Positions 36,463 to 49,420 of a stretch of 64,000 bases of DNA are shown piece by piece. This DNA comes from Oxyruncus cristatus (taxonomy: Eukaryota > Chordata > Aves > Passeriformes > Cotingidae). The stretch covers positions 423,089 to 487,088 of the forward strand of contig VXAY01004335.1 in NCBI GenBank assembly GCA_013399855.1. The letters are read 5' to 3'. How positions within the stretch are numbered: the first letter of the stretch is position 1; every line of letters begins with the position of its first letter. A program made the translations under genes and the position numbers. A model generated the notes under the pieces. The model did no database searches, was not told where the DNA came from, and saw only the letters and a list, made by a program, of their open reading frames with translations.

Positions 36463-38450
36463 ATTATCATATTTCCTTTTTACCATCTAGTCTCCTGAAA
36501 GAAACTTTTAATGTAGATGTAGGGGGAAAATAACCAAAACAAACAAACAAAAAAACAAACCTGCCTTCATTGTGGCATGCTTTTTGACCATCAGCTGTGA
36601 AAGCTTAACAGGTTTCATGTCCAGGTAGCCTTATTTAAAAGATCACACTTTAAATTGCCATAGCAATTAGTATCCAAATAATGATAATGAAAAAAAAAAG
36701 AAAATTCTCTTACCAAGACAGTCAGTTTTTCTTAAACATTCTCAAGAATTAACTCAGCCATTTACACCTAGTCAGGGTAGTTCTACGTCCACTTCAATGA
36801 TAAACAAATTTAAGTTAAAAGGCAGTGCTCTATGTTACGCACTTCTGTGCTTGACATAATAAATATACATAAGTCAAAATAAAAAAAAAAATCCTCTTGT
36901 TTTTGGTTATTGTTGTTTGAAATTTATATCCACCACTGCTTTTCAAGCAGAGAGTCTTAATAATCAGGAGATTTAGAAAAACAGCAATCGGTAGGATCTG
37001 AAGAGGTTGACCCAAGACAAAGAAAAATCTCACAGCACAACTCTCCACATAGCCTCATTCTTCAAGGTCAAATATTTGCTGCCATAAATAAATTATAAAG
37101 GCTTCTCATCAATTCTGGTTTTGTCCATAGCTTTCTTTCAAAAATAAGGAACACTTTATTTATTTCTTTTTCATTTTAAATTGAGAAGCTATTACTTTAC
37201 TTAAGCATCCGCTTATCTACAGTTCGACACTGTCACCAGGTTGCTCTGGGCATACCACAGAGTGAGATGGTTCTGTAAAAAGTTTTGGTCCTGGAAAGCT
37301 GAACATTTACAAACATATTACCCAGTCTTTGTCAATAATTCCTGTCAATGTTTTTCTATCTATATCTATGCTGTTTTCTTTTTCCCTGGTTTCATCGTTC
37401 TTATGCAGTCCCCAGTTCTGGTTGGAACATCTCATATGTGGTAAAGATATTTCTTTTTTTCACCAGTGATATTAGGTCTTTTTTTCTCTTCATACAAAAT
37501 AACCAATTCTTTCATTGTTCTTTAGTTCACATTACTTCTAATAAATAAATACTATTAATTTGTCATGAGAGTATGTTTTTCACTTTGTTTTCTAATCACT
37601 ATGAACATATATTCTTCAGTCTGTATTACTCTACAACTGTACACAGGGCAAGTTTCTTTTAGAGAAGAAACAAAAAGCAATTTTCCTCTACAACAGCTTT
37701 CATGTTATGTGATTCATAAACCTGTCCCATACCAACTGACACCAAGATTTATCAGAGCAAAATAAAACATAGCCACATGTAGCAGACCGTCTTTGGATAT
37801 TACTCATAATTTTCAAGTAAATAAGTAAAATATATAGTGTCATATTCCTGACACATGAACACACATACTACTGGGTAGTTGCATGTGCAGTTCATAAAAT
37901 ACCCCATGAAAGCACATAAATAGGCAATGTGCTTGCATCTCAGTTTGGAACTCTAGTTATGTACCTTGACAAATACTGATTAAATATCACAATTTTTTAG
38001 ATTTTGAAGATGTTACATATCAATTTAACCTGCATTAGTTGGTTTAACGATGACTACAGAAAGAAACCTTCAAAAAAATAAAAGTCCTTCAGACTATTTA
38101 CCCCTGCGTATGTATGTGGCTGTACTTGACATCTGTGCACTGAAATAGAGATCTTGAAGAACAATTTATAGCACAGCAATTCCACTTTCCCACTACCCAT
38201 GAGAAATATCACAACTGGAAACACATATTCACCTGCAAATCTATAAGTCATTAACTTCACAAATCTAAACTAGAAAAGAAGTATTAATTATACCAATTTT
38301 GCTTTGCACCCTGATCACCTGTTACCTTCTAACCCATTTTGGTTTTGTCTTCAACAGTAACCATTACATTTTCTGAAACAAATCTGCTTGGCTGTTTCCC
38401 ACAGGGTATGTGGGACATGAATTAACCAGAGCTAACAACACGTAAACATC
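36463..38450. other. Unannotated AT-rich sequence
   Basis: About 2 kb with an AAAC simple repeat at 36533-36561. Overlapping T-rich frames on the plus strand at 37241-37765 show no motif. No gene is supported. Confidence 0.6.
36533..36561 (+). repeat. AAAC simple repeat
   Basis: CAAAACAAACAAACAAAAAA followed by ACAAAC, a short A-rich microsatellite. Confidence 0.8.
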
Positions 38451-38581
38451 CATAGAATGTTACTTTGAAAAAGACCTTTAAGATTATTGAACTCAACAAT
38501 TAACACAGCACTGCCAAGTACACCACTAACACAAGTCCCTAAGTGTCACATCTACAAGTCTTTTAAATACCTCCATTTTAA
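38451..38581 (-). mobile_element. CR1 LINE fragment, 3' tail
   Basis: CATAGAATGTTACTTTGAAA, then AAGACCTTTAAGATTATTGA, CACTGCCAAGTACACCACTA and AGTCTTTTAAATACCTCC, follow the 3' UTR order of one avian CR1 subtype in reverse orientation. About 130 bases survive. Confidence 0.9.
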
Positions 38582-40485
38582 GGAAGATGCTGTTAAGTAA
38601 AAAAAAGCTTAACAGCACTTGAGGACTGTGGATGAACTGAGCGACCTTTGAGATTTTATCTCATGGGAACTTTTTCATTAAGGCTGGGATTTCTCAGAGC
38701 ACATCAAAACCTGTCTCCAGCAGAGGCTTCATAAAAATTAGACACTCAGCATTCTCATGTCTTTTAAAAGTGCCTTCAGAAAGGATGTTGCACTGTTCCC
38801 CATGAGCAGGAGCCCAATCTCAATATCAAGGTAACCAGAGACCCACACTGGGATGAAAAAAACCCCAAACTTTAAACAACGTCTGAAACCATGTAGAAGT
38901 TCAGAGTGGAAACACAGAAACAAGACATCTAAATGTTGACTGTGTCTGTCTTTTCAAATGCCACAATCTGGCAGTTTTAGCATTCATAAAACAAAGCTAA
39001 TCTGGGGAGATGATATTTTCTCCGGATTATCATGCAATCCCCTTAAAGTTAAATCCCCTCTCAGGAAAAATGTCACTAGAAGTAATATCATTGTAACAAG
39101 AATTGTAATTTCATGGAAAGTCTCTGATTTTAGACAAAATATGTTTAATAAAACTAAACTAATGCTGAGGTGACAACAAGTTAATACCTGCACTGGCATG
39201 GAAGCAAGAGGAAATAAAACATGATCCACAAACAGTGATGTGGCAATTGGACTGTGCAAGAAACTAAGGTCAGAAATCAACACATCATGTGTACTTGAAA
39301 CCCTCAGTGAGCTGAGCTGAAAGATTACAGATTTCTCTGGATTCACTACTCTACACCAAGTTGCCTGGACCCCAATCTGTATTTTTATATTCCAGTTCCA
39401 ATCAGCAGGTAGAAGGCTAGTATTCAACCTGATAAAAATACCATCCCTAGACATACAACCATGATTTTACATGGCCAACGTCCCGAATTACTACCAGTAA
39501 AGGAGACATTTGAGAGAGGATGCCACCGTGACCCTATGTTCCGGTGGTGACACGTCTTGATTAACATATGGTCCTCACAAAGAAACACCAGTCTTCTAAG
39601 TCTGGAGAAGCGGACATATAGGTATTTGGGGATTACAGGCTGGGAGTCTGAAGATGCCAATGAAACAAAACACCTGCAGAGATGCAAAGCAGTGGAATGT
39701 GCTCACTGCTCAGAAAACAGAGCATGCTTTTCTCCAATTATCCAGTATCAAATATTTTTACCTCATATTACGGAAAGTTCTCCCTCCCCCCAGTGTTCTC
39801 TGGAGCAACATAAGACTGATTCTTATTGAAGAATGTATATGAAAAGACAGGTATTATTTTGCCAAAGGAATACAAACCCATATTTTTTCTATTTGAAGAA
39901 TTTACTTGAAGTGGGGTTTTTTTAAGATTATATATGGGAGGAAGGCCTACGATTTAGAGACTGACATCCACACTGCCCTGTTATGCTATCCTGGTTTTTA
40001 AGTCTCTTGTTAAAAACCAATGAAGCTGGGAAATGAGAGAAATAAAAGAAAATGACAACATACTGTAAAATTCCTTACTGATTTCAGAGGCCATTTGAAG
40101 TTATGTTGTGCAGTTTATATGTATATTTAAAAGCCCCACAGTCATTTCTTAAAATAAAATATGCAGTAAAATGAGGAGAAAAGGAAGACAAAATACAGCT
40201 TTTCAAGGCTTCTATTCTATAGATTCAGGTAAGTTTATCCTTCAAGGAAAACATAAATTATTTTCCTGACTGACATTTTACTGTTCTCAAGTTCATGTGA
40301 ATCTCTGTAAACGAAAAGTATTGGTGTTCCTAATCTTTTGTCTTGGTTGTTTTCTGCTTACTCGTGACATTCGCTACTAATTCCCTTTAGTTTTCTCTCC
40401 TGTCTTGCCAGTGACCACTGTCTAGGCCTACTAGGCGTACACTTATTCACTGATGTAGTCACTCCATCATAGCCTCCTACAAAGT
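38582..40485. other. Unannotated sequence
   Basis: About 1.9 kb. It includes the longest open frame not explained by a known repeat (38984-39454, minus, 156 codons). That frame is rich in I, L, S and F and has no signal, domain or splice context I recognise. The segment 39430-39720 is somewhat less AT-rich. No gene is claimed. Confidence 0.5.
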
Positions 40486-40501
40486 AGTGACTGCATCAGT
40501 G
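40448..40501. repeat. 16-bp inverted repeat at the CR1 5' junction
   Basis: CACTGATGTAGTCACT (40448-40463) is the reverse complement of AGTGACTGCATCAGTG (40486-40501) except for one base, with a 22-base spacer. The right arm is the first recognisable CR1 sequence, so the left arm is an inverted copy of the element's truncated 5' end. Such 5' inversions are known for LINEs and are attributed to twin priming or fold-back during integration. Confidence 0.7.
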
Positions 40502-41665
40502 GACAAGGAAAGGATTTCAGATGTCATTTATCTGGAGTTCTGTAATTTTTTTGACACAGTTCCCCACAATATCCTTCTCTCTAAATTAAAGAGAGATGGA
40601 TTCAAAGGGTGGTCTGTTAGATAGATGTGAAAGAGGTAAGGCAGGCACATTCAGAGAGCAGTGGTCAGTGGCTCAGTGTCCCAATGAACATCAGTGACAA
40701 GTGTTGTCCCTCAGCGGTCTGTACTAGGACCAATGTTATTTAATATCTTCATCAATGACGTAAATGAAGGGATTGAGTGTACCGTCAGCAAATTTGCAGA
40801 TGACACCAAGCTGAGTGGTGAAGTTGACACACCTGAAGGATGAGATGTCATCCAGAGGGATGTGGACAAGCTCAAGAACTGGGCCCATGGGTATCTCATG
40901 ATGCTTAACAAGACCAAGTGCAAGTGCTGCACCTGGGTCAAGGCAACACGTGGTATCAACACAGACTGGGGAATGAACAGATCAAGACCACCTCTTCCAA
41001 GAAGAACTTGGAGGTGCTGGTGGATGAGAGGCTGGACATGAGCTGGCAATGTGCACTTACAGCCCAGAAAACCAACCGTATACTAGGCTGCATCAAAAGC
41101 AACATGGCCAGCAGGTCAAGGGAGGTGATTCTGCCCCGCTGTTCTGCTCTGGTGAGACCCAACCTGGAGTGCTGCATCCAGCTTTGGGAAGACTCAGCAC
41201 AGGAAGAACATAGATCAATTGGAGTGAGTCCAGAAGAGGGCCACCAAGTTGACAAGAGGGATGGAGCACCTCTCTTATGAAGAAAGGCTGAGAGGATTGA
41301 GTTTGTTCAGCCTGGGGAAAAGAGTCTTCAGGTTGACCTAATTGTGGCTTTCCATACCTGAAGGAAGCCTACAGGAGAGATGGAGAATATTTACAAGAGT
41401 ATGCAGTGACAGGACAAAGCTTGAAAGAGGAAAGTTTTAGATTAAACACTAGGAAGAAATTCTTTATTGTGAGGGTGGTGAGGCACTATAACAGGTTGAC
41501 CGGAGAGGCTGTGAATGTTTCATTCTGGGAAGTGTTAAAGGCCAGGTTGGATAGACCTCTGAGAAACCTGATCAAGATAAAGGTGTCCCTGCCTATGGCA
41601 GGGGGTTTGAACTAGATGGTCTTCAAGGTCCATTCCAACCCAAACCATTCTGTGATTCTATGATT
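40486..41665 (+). mobile_element. CR1 LINE fragment with reverse-transcriptase motifs
   Basis: This is the longest CR1 copy here (about 1.18 kb). It starts inside the reverse-transcriptase domain. FDTVPHN is readable at 40550-40570 and the catalytic FADD motif at 40793-40804, in the same phase. A TGA at 40841 interrupts that frame. Further on, an open stretch at 40918-41280 encodes the region with LGCIKSNMASRSREVI and SALVRPNLECC. After more frame breaks it passes the ORF2 end (RKKFFIVRVVRH at about 41450) and the 3' UTR, and finishes with the intact tail ATTCTGTGATTCTATGATT at 41647-41665. It cannot make a functional enzyme. The endonuclease and fingers regions are missing. Confidence 0.96.
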
Positions 41666-43681
41666 GTTTGTCTCTAATAGGATGACTTACAGACTCTCAT
41701 TACTATTAGATAAGAGCACTTTGCATTTGCAATGACACACTATGGTCTTTCTAGCCCACTTCACCTTTTTTCACCTTGCAGAATACACCTCTGCTACACC
41801 AATTTTAGCCATTCTGGCCAGCTTTCTGGGAAGAGTGGGATGTAAAGAGCCATTTTTTTTTCCTGTGTACTCACTGGTAAATACTTGGAAATAGCAGCAA
41901 GACGAGTATAGCAGTTTTCCTGCATACAAGGAGGCATGAAAGAAAGTCTCTCTAGCTTCTTCTACGTTCTCCTTGTTTGTATTCCAGTCTCTGATTGTGC
42001 TCCCTTTATTTTATTCTTATTTTAACACTCTTTCCCTTTTTAAAAAACTTTTATTCTTCCCCCTTTTTCTCTCCATTTTGGTCTTCAGATTTTAGTTCTT
42101 CACTCCCCACTTCTTTCCTCCCACTTTTCTTACATCTCTTGTTCTTTCTATCAGCTTTTCTTCCTTCTATTTTTTATTTAAAGCTCCTTTTAAAGCATTG
42201 TTTTTACATTTTGATAAGAAACTCTTTTCCCAGTGTTAAGTGATCCTGTAAAACAGTGCTGTGGATTTTAATGTTATCTATTCCATGGATTCCAATCTAA
42301 AATTGTTCCTCCTACAACTTAAAAAAAAAATTAAAAAGATTTAAAAACTGAAAAATGTAAAAATTAATACATTATTTCTGAATCGAATAGGAAATACTGT
42401 CAAAAAATTCTCATTTTAAAAACATGCATGATGAAATGTTTAAAAAACAAAAAAAAATCCCCTGAGATTTTATCTTGTCTCCTGTACCAGCTGTTATTTT
42501 TTATTTTTTTTTCTTCACGAGGATCCAACTCTCACCACCTTAATTCTTAATAAGGCATTAGGATGTTAGCCTGACTGAGACCTTGATCTCTATACTGCTG
42601 TATCTAAATTAGATAAAACCATTTGCAAGATGTAACACCTTTTTTTTTCCACAAACCCCAGGACCCAGCAATTTGTTTGCAGTTGTATAATCATACATAA
42701 CGATTTCATAAACATTAAGTGACCTTCTCTTTTACACTGTTGTATCAGACTCTGTAAGCAAGTGCTTTAGTCCTTTAGCTTTGGTAGCAAAATATTACCC
42801 TGAAATTGGCATTGCAAGACATTTGCAGATACATTCTGATCTAAGGGAAATTGATAACTAACAGGTATTTTTCATCCAGCTCCAATATACTATTGATAGC
42901 TTTTACTAAGTAAACCGTGACACACATAAATGGAGATAGGACTGCAGTAATGATTAAAAAATGACTGGAGTATGGCAATATGGAAACTTTGCATCCTTCT
43001 TGAATGTCAGCAGTGTGCTGAAGTCATGTTTAGTACCACAACAATATTACAGCATTCCACAAAATATATTACCTTTACCTAACAATATAAAATGTCATGG
43101 TGCATGAGAGATCACGAAAAGGTGCAGGCTGTCTAGATGTAGCCTGTAATGGTTATGAAGATAACTCTGAGTAGATTTGTAAATAGGAGAACAGAAAGAG
43201 CCAGTTCCACTCCTTCCCACTAAAAATAGCATGGTGTCATTTGAAGGAAAAGATCAAGTACGATACAGGTAATCTCTGATTCTATAGAATGTAAATTTAA
43301 AAAAAAAATAAATAAAACAACTCAAGAAAACTCCTTTACCTACAATCACTGTGAGAGTAGGTCATGAGTACTGAATGTTCCTTCTCTTTTGTGTTAATTT
43401 GATTGGGTTTTTCCTAAATGAATTTCTGGTTATATGGAGATCACAAGCCAGTTCAATACTGGTTATATCATAGAATATAATTTCATTCAGCCTACATACA
43501 CTAATGTAAAAGGTAAAACTTGAGCTTTAAAATGTGGCATCCTGAAATAGAGATGTTCTAATCCACCCCTCCTTTTCCACCAATGCATGCTGCAAGCAGG
43601 AGTTGTGTAGATTTATGTCACATTGGCACATTTTGTTTCTGTAAAAGCTGACTGCAAAAGCTTAGTCATAAGGGGCAAAGA

Positions 43682-43745
43682 ATCCTGGTTTAGCTCTATT
43701 GACAACAGGGAGCTGGCACTGAGGAAGAATTTGGTCCTTGAAGTT
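43682..43745. repeat. Possible ancient amniote interspersed repeat relic
   Basis: CTCTATTGACAACAGGGAGC, then TGGCACTGAGGAAGAATTTG and GTCCTTGAAGTTAAT, resemble the end of an old repeat. In birds and reptiles it reads roughly 'ttgacttcagtgggagctg...gaggaaggatttggcccttgaagt'. It is a weak, memory-based match. Confidence 0.25.
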
Positions 43746-46082
43746 AATAAAAGCTACATGCACGTATCAAAGACAGACCCCCTTAAGCATACTGCTAAGG
43801 CAGAAGTGTGCTCAACTCTAATGGCATTATAAAGCTAAGCCATAAAAGCAGTCACCCCACTGACTAACAGGAAATATGAGGTTGGTGGGATAAATCACAT
43901 CTTATGCTTAATTCACTGGTAAATTGCATTAGAGGTGTACAGTGTGGGAGCAGAGAATGCACACTGAGTATAAAGACTTCTTCTATCACTTAATTTCCTG
44001 GAATACTGAAAACAGTTCTTTGAAATTTGCTGGTGTGTGAAATCCTCATACCTACACAGTACTATGGCCTATTACAAAAAGAGCACCTCATTATCACATC
44101 ACAAAGTATCGTAGCAGAAGAAAACCATCATCCTCTCTCCTTTCACACAACCACCTCATTTGTTTAGACGTGTTCAACGCCAACATTTCTGAGTCAATGT
44201 CTGGAAATGTTTCTAATTGAATGACCACCAATTTTGCACAAAGGGCTATGAGGGGGCAGCTGCGTTGGGATAAAACAAAGTGTTTTAAACAGTGTTCAGA
44301 AACCTGTCAAGCCACATGTTCGGTTTAGCCAAGGTCAGACCTGCCTCTCTTTTTTTCTCCCCTTCCATCTCTCACTGATAACGTCTGAGTACCCTGGCAA
44401 TGATTCAGAAACCAAAACTGAGGGCTCCACCATGTCTGCTGCTGGAGTAAAATAAGAATCTATTCCAGCTCTAAATGGCTTTCAATTGCACTGGTGCTAA
44501 AGTCCATATTATCTATAACTTTTTCATCTAATGGGTATTTTATCTGAAATTGTTCCAAGAATAGCGAAAAGTGAGTAATGTACATGGCAGAGCAGATCCT
44601 AAAATGTAAGTTGTAAGCCCCACAGCTTTGGAATACAAGTAGGAAGACAGACAAGAGTGATAACACTGTGACCCTGAGGTGATCAGCATTCACATCAAAA
44701 AGTGAATGGTGCCGTTAAAATTTCAGACTCACAGCTTCTGTGTGGTTTAAATACTTTGTATGTCTTCCCTTTTATTTCTTTGTTTGCTGTTGCTGTAACT
44801 CCTTGGCTTTTTGCTTCTTGCAGTAAATACCAGGACCAGAATCAGCAGCACGGTGTAATTCAACTTCTGCTCTGTAAATTTCATGCTTTGTATGGGACAA
44901 TGACTAAAGCTGACAAATATTTTCTAAGTTGTCACATACAATCACACAGCTTCATACATTGATTTTATATTTTTCTAAGGAACTGTGGCAACAGATGTTA
45001 ATGTGGTATAAATGAACACATCAATTTTCTCACACCTGTGATGTCAAGCATTAGGGAAGTTTACTTGCATTTGACATGCTAACTGACCTCTACCTGTCAT
45101 TCTCTCTTATATCAAGTTACTGTACTTCCCTATCAATGTTTCTAGATATTATTATAATGTAACATATGGCATATTTCTTGAGAAAGATTAAAAATTTCTC
45201 TTTCATGTTTAGTTTTATTTTACAACAATATTACAAATGTGATCTTTCAGTAACAATAACACTTTCTTTCAAGAGAAAGAAGAATGCAAACACCCAACTG
45301 GTTTTACCTTAAAAAACTTTTGCATAACAACTATTTTAAGGTAAAGACACAATTAATCGTGTGGAAACATGAACTTCAGACCTATCCCCTAGCTAACACT
45401 AAACAGTGTTTAAATTGACTATTGTGGATTTAACACACTGACTTCTAAGCATACTAGAACAAGGTTAGCATTGATTTATAACAATCCTTCCTGTTGCTTG
45501 CTACATCACCATTGCATAAACTCAGCTGATCAGAACAGTGATGCTTAGTGGAAAAAAAAAAAGTCATATTTCATTACAGTGAGTTAGTTGTTCCCCCCTC
45601 CCCCAGTGTTTTCTTCACTGACCTGCTTCTGGCTGTTAAGCCTCTTCCCAGGGATGATATCCTCTGTGTATTCCTTGATAAACCTCCTAACAGACAGTGC
45701 ACCTGTGGAGATGGTTCACAGCTTCATCTTGTTGGGCTTGATGGGAAAATGGCTCAGAATCTCTTCCTATTTCCTAAAAGTTAAAGCACAGCAGCACTAA
45801 GAGGTTAACTGAAGAGGAACAAAACTATAGTTGAGGAACTGGAATAATATTTTTTAAGTTCCTACTGAAGTTTTGAAAACTTTTCTTATTAAAAGACTAT
45901 AATAAACTGTAATCTCAGTTGCAGAGTCTCTGTTTCAAAAGAAATTACTAATGTATCAAAAACACAGCAGGTTAGAAGGAATACCAGCACAGATAAGGGA
46001 GCGTTCATTCCCTTGAGGCTTAGAAACAGGGAATTTTAAAGCACTATGTATGTTTTCCTTCCTCTCCTTCAAGAAATGTCCA

Positions 46083-46113
46083 TTTCTTTTTTCTTTCTTT
46101 TTTTTTTTTTTTC
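46083..46113 (+). repeat. Pyrimidine (T-rich) run
   Basis: TTTCTTTT and TTTCTTTC units pass into an uninterrupted T run. This is simple sequence with no adjacent element recognised. Confidence 0.8.
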
Positions 46114-47885
46114 ATTCAGAACAAATATTCTTTCAAATAAGTGATAAATAAAAGGACTAGAAAGTTTTTTGCCTGTGAATTGCTGTGATGCCAGTAGCAA
46201 AACTCCAACTATGCACATATGGATCAGAAGTGTTCAACTGCCTAGGAGGCATTTAGGTCCACTGTGCTGTGGGTCATGTGCAACCACACGGAAAGAAGTA
46301 CTGTACATTTTGTATATTCAGATGAGACTTTTGGGGGCATAATTACTGCTGATAATTTTAAAAGTTGGAAAGCAATTGCAGTAGAGGGAAGCGTTTAAGC
46401 ACAACATTGTGCAGTGTGTATTTGATGATGTGTTTATCCAACAGCGCAAGTTAGCAGCTCAGATACAAGTAGAAGCATGCCATTTTGATAGCACAAAGCT
46501 TTTTCAGTGAATAATTACTGGATATTTACAAAGATGCAGCCACCAACATGTAGCTGTATGATTTTATGGTTATAATTCTACTGTTACCTGAACTAGGTAT
46601 TTTAAATTATCTCAGACATTTATGTATTTGAATTTGCAGACACAGTCATACAAAAGCATATCATACAGCACATATGTGATTTACATTAGTGCCTTCTAGT
46701 TGCCCATATGTGTCTTTCCTCATAATATTTTGTGAAACACTTCTTGTATGACTGACTTATAGAAGCTTGCCAAACAGATAATGAATTGAAGAGAAAAGTA
46801 TGAAAGCTAAGTTTGCTGATACTCAAGTAGGAACTTTAAAAGCTGTTTTGTTTTAGCACTTCATCATCTAAATTTTCAGAGCCTATGCCATATTTTTAGA
46901 AAGATGGATTACCAATTTTACATGTACACTGTTTGAGTACTTGTTGTTCCTCCAGTGGTTCTTAGGCCTACTGGCCAATTTTATTCACATCTGAAAGTGT
47001 CATAAGAGTCACAAAAATAGTTTCTACAGGATTTTTGAAACCCAAGGTGAGGTGGAGAAGAGACAGTGAGCAGTATAACTCATCGGTTCAGCAACAGCAG
47101 TTTGTGCAATCACTATGTGTTTGTGGGTCAGCTAATCAGCTCATTCATAGCTCCAAAGCACTCTCAGTGTTTCAGGTCTCCTTATTGATATATACCATGT
47201 GGAAGGAGAACTGGGTTATTGTGTGGTCTGACTCAGATGCAGAATTCCACTATATACACTGCTGGAAGGCAGACTCTTTAAAGAATGAGGCAGCAAAGTG
47301 TTGGCATCAGAACTGCATAACTCAGTGGCTCTTTTAGGAATAAATAAAGAAGATACACTCGAGAACAGATGTCAGCCAGTAAATTATTCTAGTGTTTTTG
47401 AAAGATATTGGTTTCTGTGTGTCTTCCATGCATAGTGCAGCCCTGCTATCCACTGCAATTCAAGTGCATGACTTCATCCTGTGCACGTTTTTGAAAATGC
47501 ATGTTATTCTGTACTCTGCTATACAGAGTTGTAACAACATTTTGAGAAGGGACTGACTGACAGGGCTTCCAAAGTTTGTAAAACATTATGTTTTGTTTTG
47601 CTTAGATCCCATGGTCTGTAGCCCATCTGAACAACCAAAGGCAGTGCCTATACAGAAACAAATACAGTGATTGTTTCTACATCTAGAAGCCTCTAAACTG
47701 CTGTTGGGGTTAAAGTCATCAAAGAGCACAGGACACCACGGGCAATTAGCAGCTCCATTTCTCCACTAGTGGGGTAATTGTCCTATCGACTAATAAAAGC
47801 ATGGCAAAGACAATGCAGTAAAATTACCTAGGAAAAATTTTGTTCCCAGCCTCTGGATGAATGTCTTGGTATTCCAAATGATTAT

Positions 47886-47901
47886 CTTTTTTTTTTTTTT
47901 T
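47886..47901 (+). repeat. Poly-T run
   Basis: About 15 consecutive T residues. No retroposed body was recognised on the minus strand. Confidence 0.8.
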
Positions 47902-48939
47902 CGGTTTGCTTTTCTGATACACTAAAAGTAATGTGCTGTGTGGAGGGGGAAAAAAAAAAGAGTAATAATATAAAAGAGAGTTTTATTTATGGTCTCCCAC
48001 AGAGCTTGTCACCTTGGTCTCCCAACATCTCCTTGAAGTACATCAAGTAATAGCACTGGCAGACTTAACTTTATGTCTTTCCTTTGAGATTCTTTTAAAT
48101 GTTAGGTTGCTGGTTTACATTTCCTCTGCTGAGCCTGTTGTTTGTAGCTAACTTCTTCTGTCTTCTGTTTGGAGGGTTTTGCCTTCTACTTAGTTTTGCA
48201 TATAAATTTCACTTCTAATTTATTTCTATATAGCTCTAACTCCCCAGTGCTGCCTGAGGACATGAAGATATGACACAGTACCATTAGTATATTAATGTAC
48301 AATAATACTGAGCTTACGGTATCAAAGTAATCCTCATTGATTGGTGTCTCCAAAGACATAAGACAGAGAATAACAACATTAAGCAGTACAGTTTGCCTCC
48401 AGCAGGAGCTTTAGTTGCTATTACATTGTCAGGGACCACCTCAGTAGCTGCATTTTGGAAGGCAAGGGACATCAGAGTAGCCTTCTTGTTCCACGAAGAG
48501 TTGATTGCTTTTTTTCCCTGTGTCTAGGTAGATGTTCCCCTATGACAGCCCATAGGTTGTATTTATTACATTAACACAGCTTACTGCCAGTGGCTAGTTT
48601 TGGTTTGTGTTTTTTTCTCTCATGTGTTTGTTTGTTTATATTGTTCTCATCTGTTTATATTTGTCCTTTGTCCCTCCCTTTTTGTCCTTCTTTTGTCCCA
48701 CAAGAAGCACCTTTAATTGCAGCTCCTATAAAAGACAACAGTATCAAGCATATCTTCAATTCCTTGGTCATCCATAGACTTTGATCACAGACACAAAATT
48801 AACCCAAAAAAACCCCCAAACAAGTCCCATTCTTTGTTCTCCTGGGTAAGGTATATAATTAAAAGAAACGTTTATAAGAAATGCAACCTGTACATTTTTA
48901 TAGGCAAGGGAGACTATAGAACCTACAGAATTTTAGAGA

Positions 48940-49420
48940 AAGAGAAAACTTTAGTCTCCAGAGCACTACCATGTCAGGAACAAACTCCTACAGAAACTTG
49001 TCTCCAAAAACTCTTACATCATACCAGGGAGCAGCAAGGCTGGCTGTGTTTCAAAACACTGGGAGTCCAGGATGATGACACAGCTGTCACAAAAGTACCT
49101 TCACCCTCACAGGAAGCAGGCCCAAGGTATACCTCAGCAAGAGGAGAACAGCAGGTCCTGTGATGGTACCACAGTCAGCCACAGCCCAATGACTGCTAGG
49201 TAAGTCCACAGGGATGAGGCAGGCCTCAGGTCAAACTCGAAAGTCAAGTCACAAGGTAAGGATCAACAAGGTACATGGCAAGCATAACCACAGCATGGCT
49301 TCTGTGGGACCAAATGAAGGACCTGCATACAAATGCCAAAGGGAAATGATGGGGACCAGCAGGGTTTATCCCAGCTCATCCTGCAGAGATCTCTAGCAAC
49401 TACCTGATCCCACAATCACT
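48940..49420. other. GC-richer block of unknown origin
   Basis: Against an AT-rich background this block has a raised G+C content and many AGG, CAG and CACAG words. Short related phrases recur (CACAAGGTAAGGATCAAC, then AACAAGGTACATGGCAAG). Plus-strand frames at 48834-49163 (109 codons) and 49214-49396 stay open without known motifs. It could be an old LTR or other insertion whose family I cannot identify, or a transcribed non-coding exon. Confidence 0.35.

Noticed and set aside
40711..41255. Minus-strand frames of 112 and 99 codons
   Set aside because: They are antisense shadows of the plus-strand CR1 reverse-transcriptase region.
41995..42243. T-rich plus frame of 82 codons resembling membrane segments
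   Set aside because: The F/L/S-rich translation is what T/C-rich DNA gives by chance. There is no start context or conservation evidence.
43468..43490. ATCATAGAATATAATTTC as a possible CR1 tail
   Set aside because: Only one octamer-like word is present, and no following TTGGAAGGGACC-type sequence supports a CR1.
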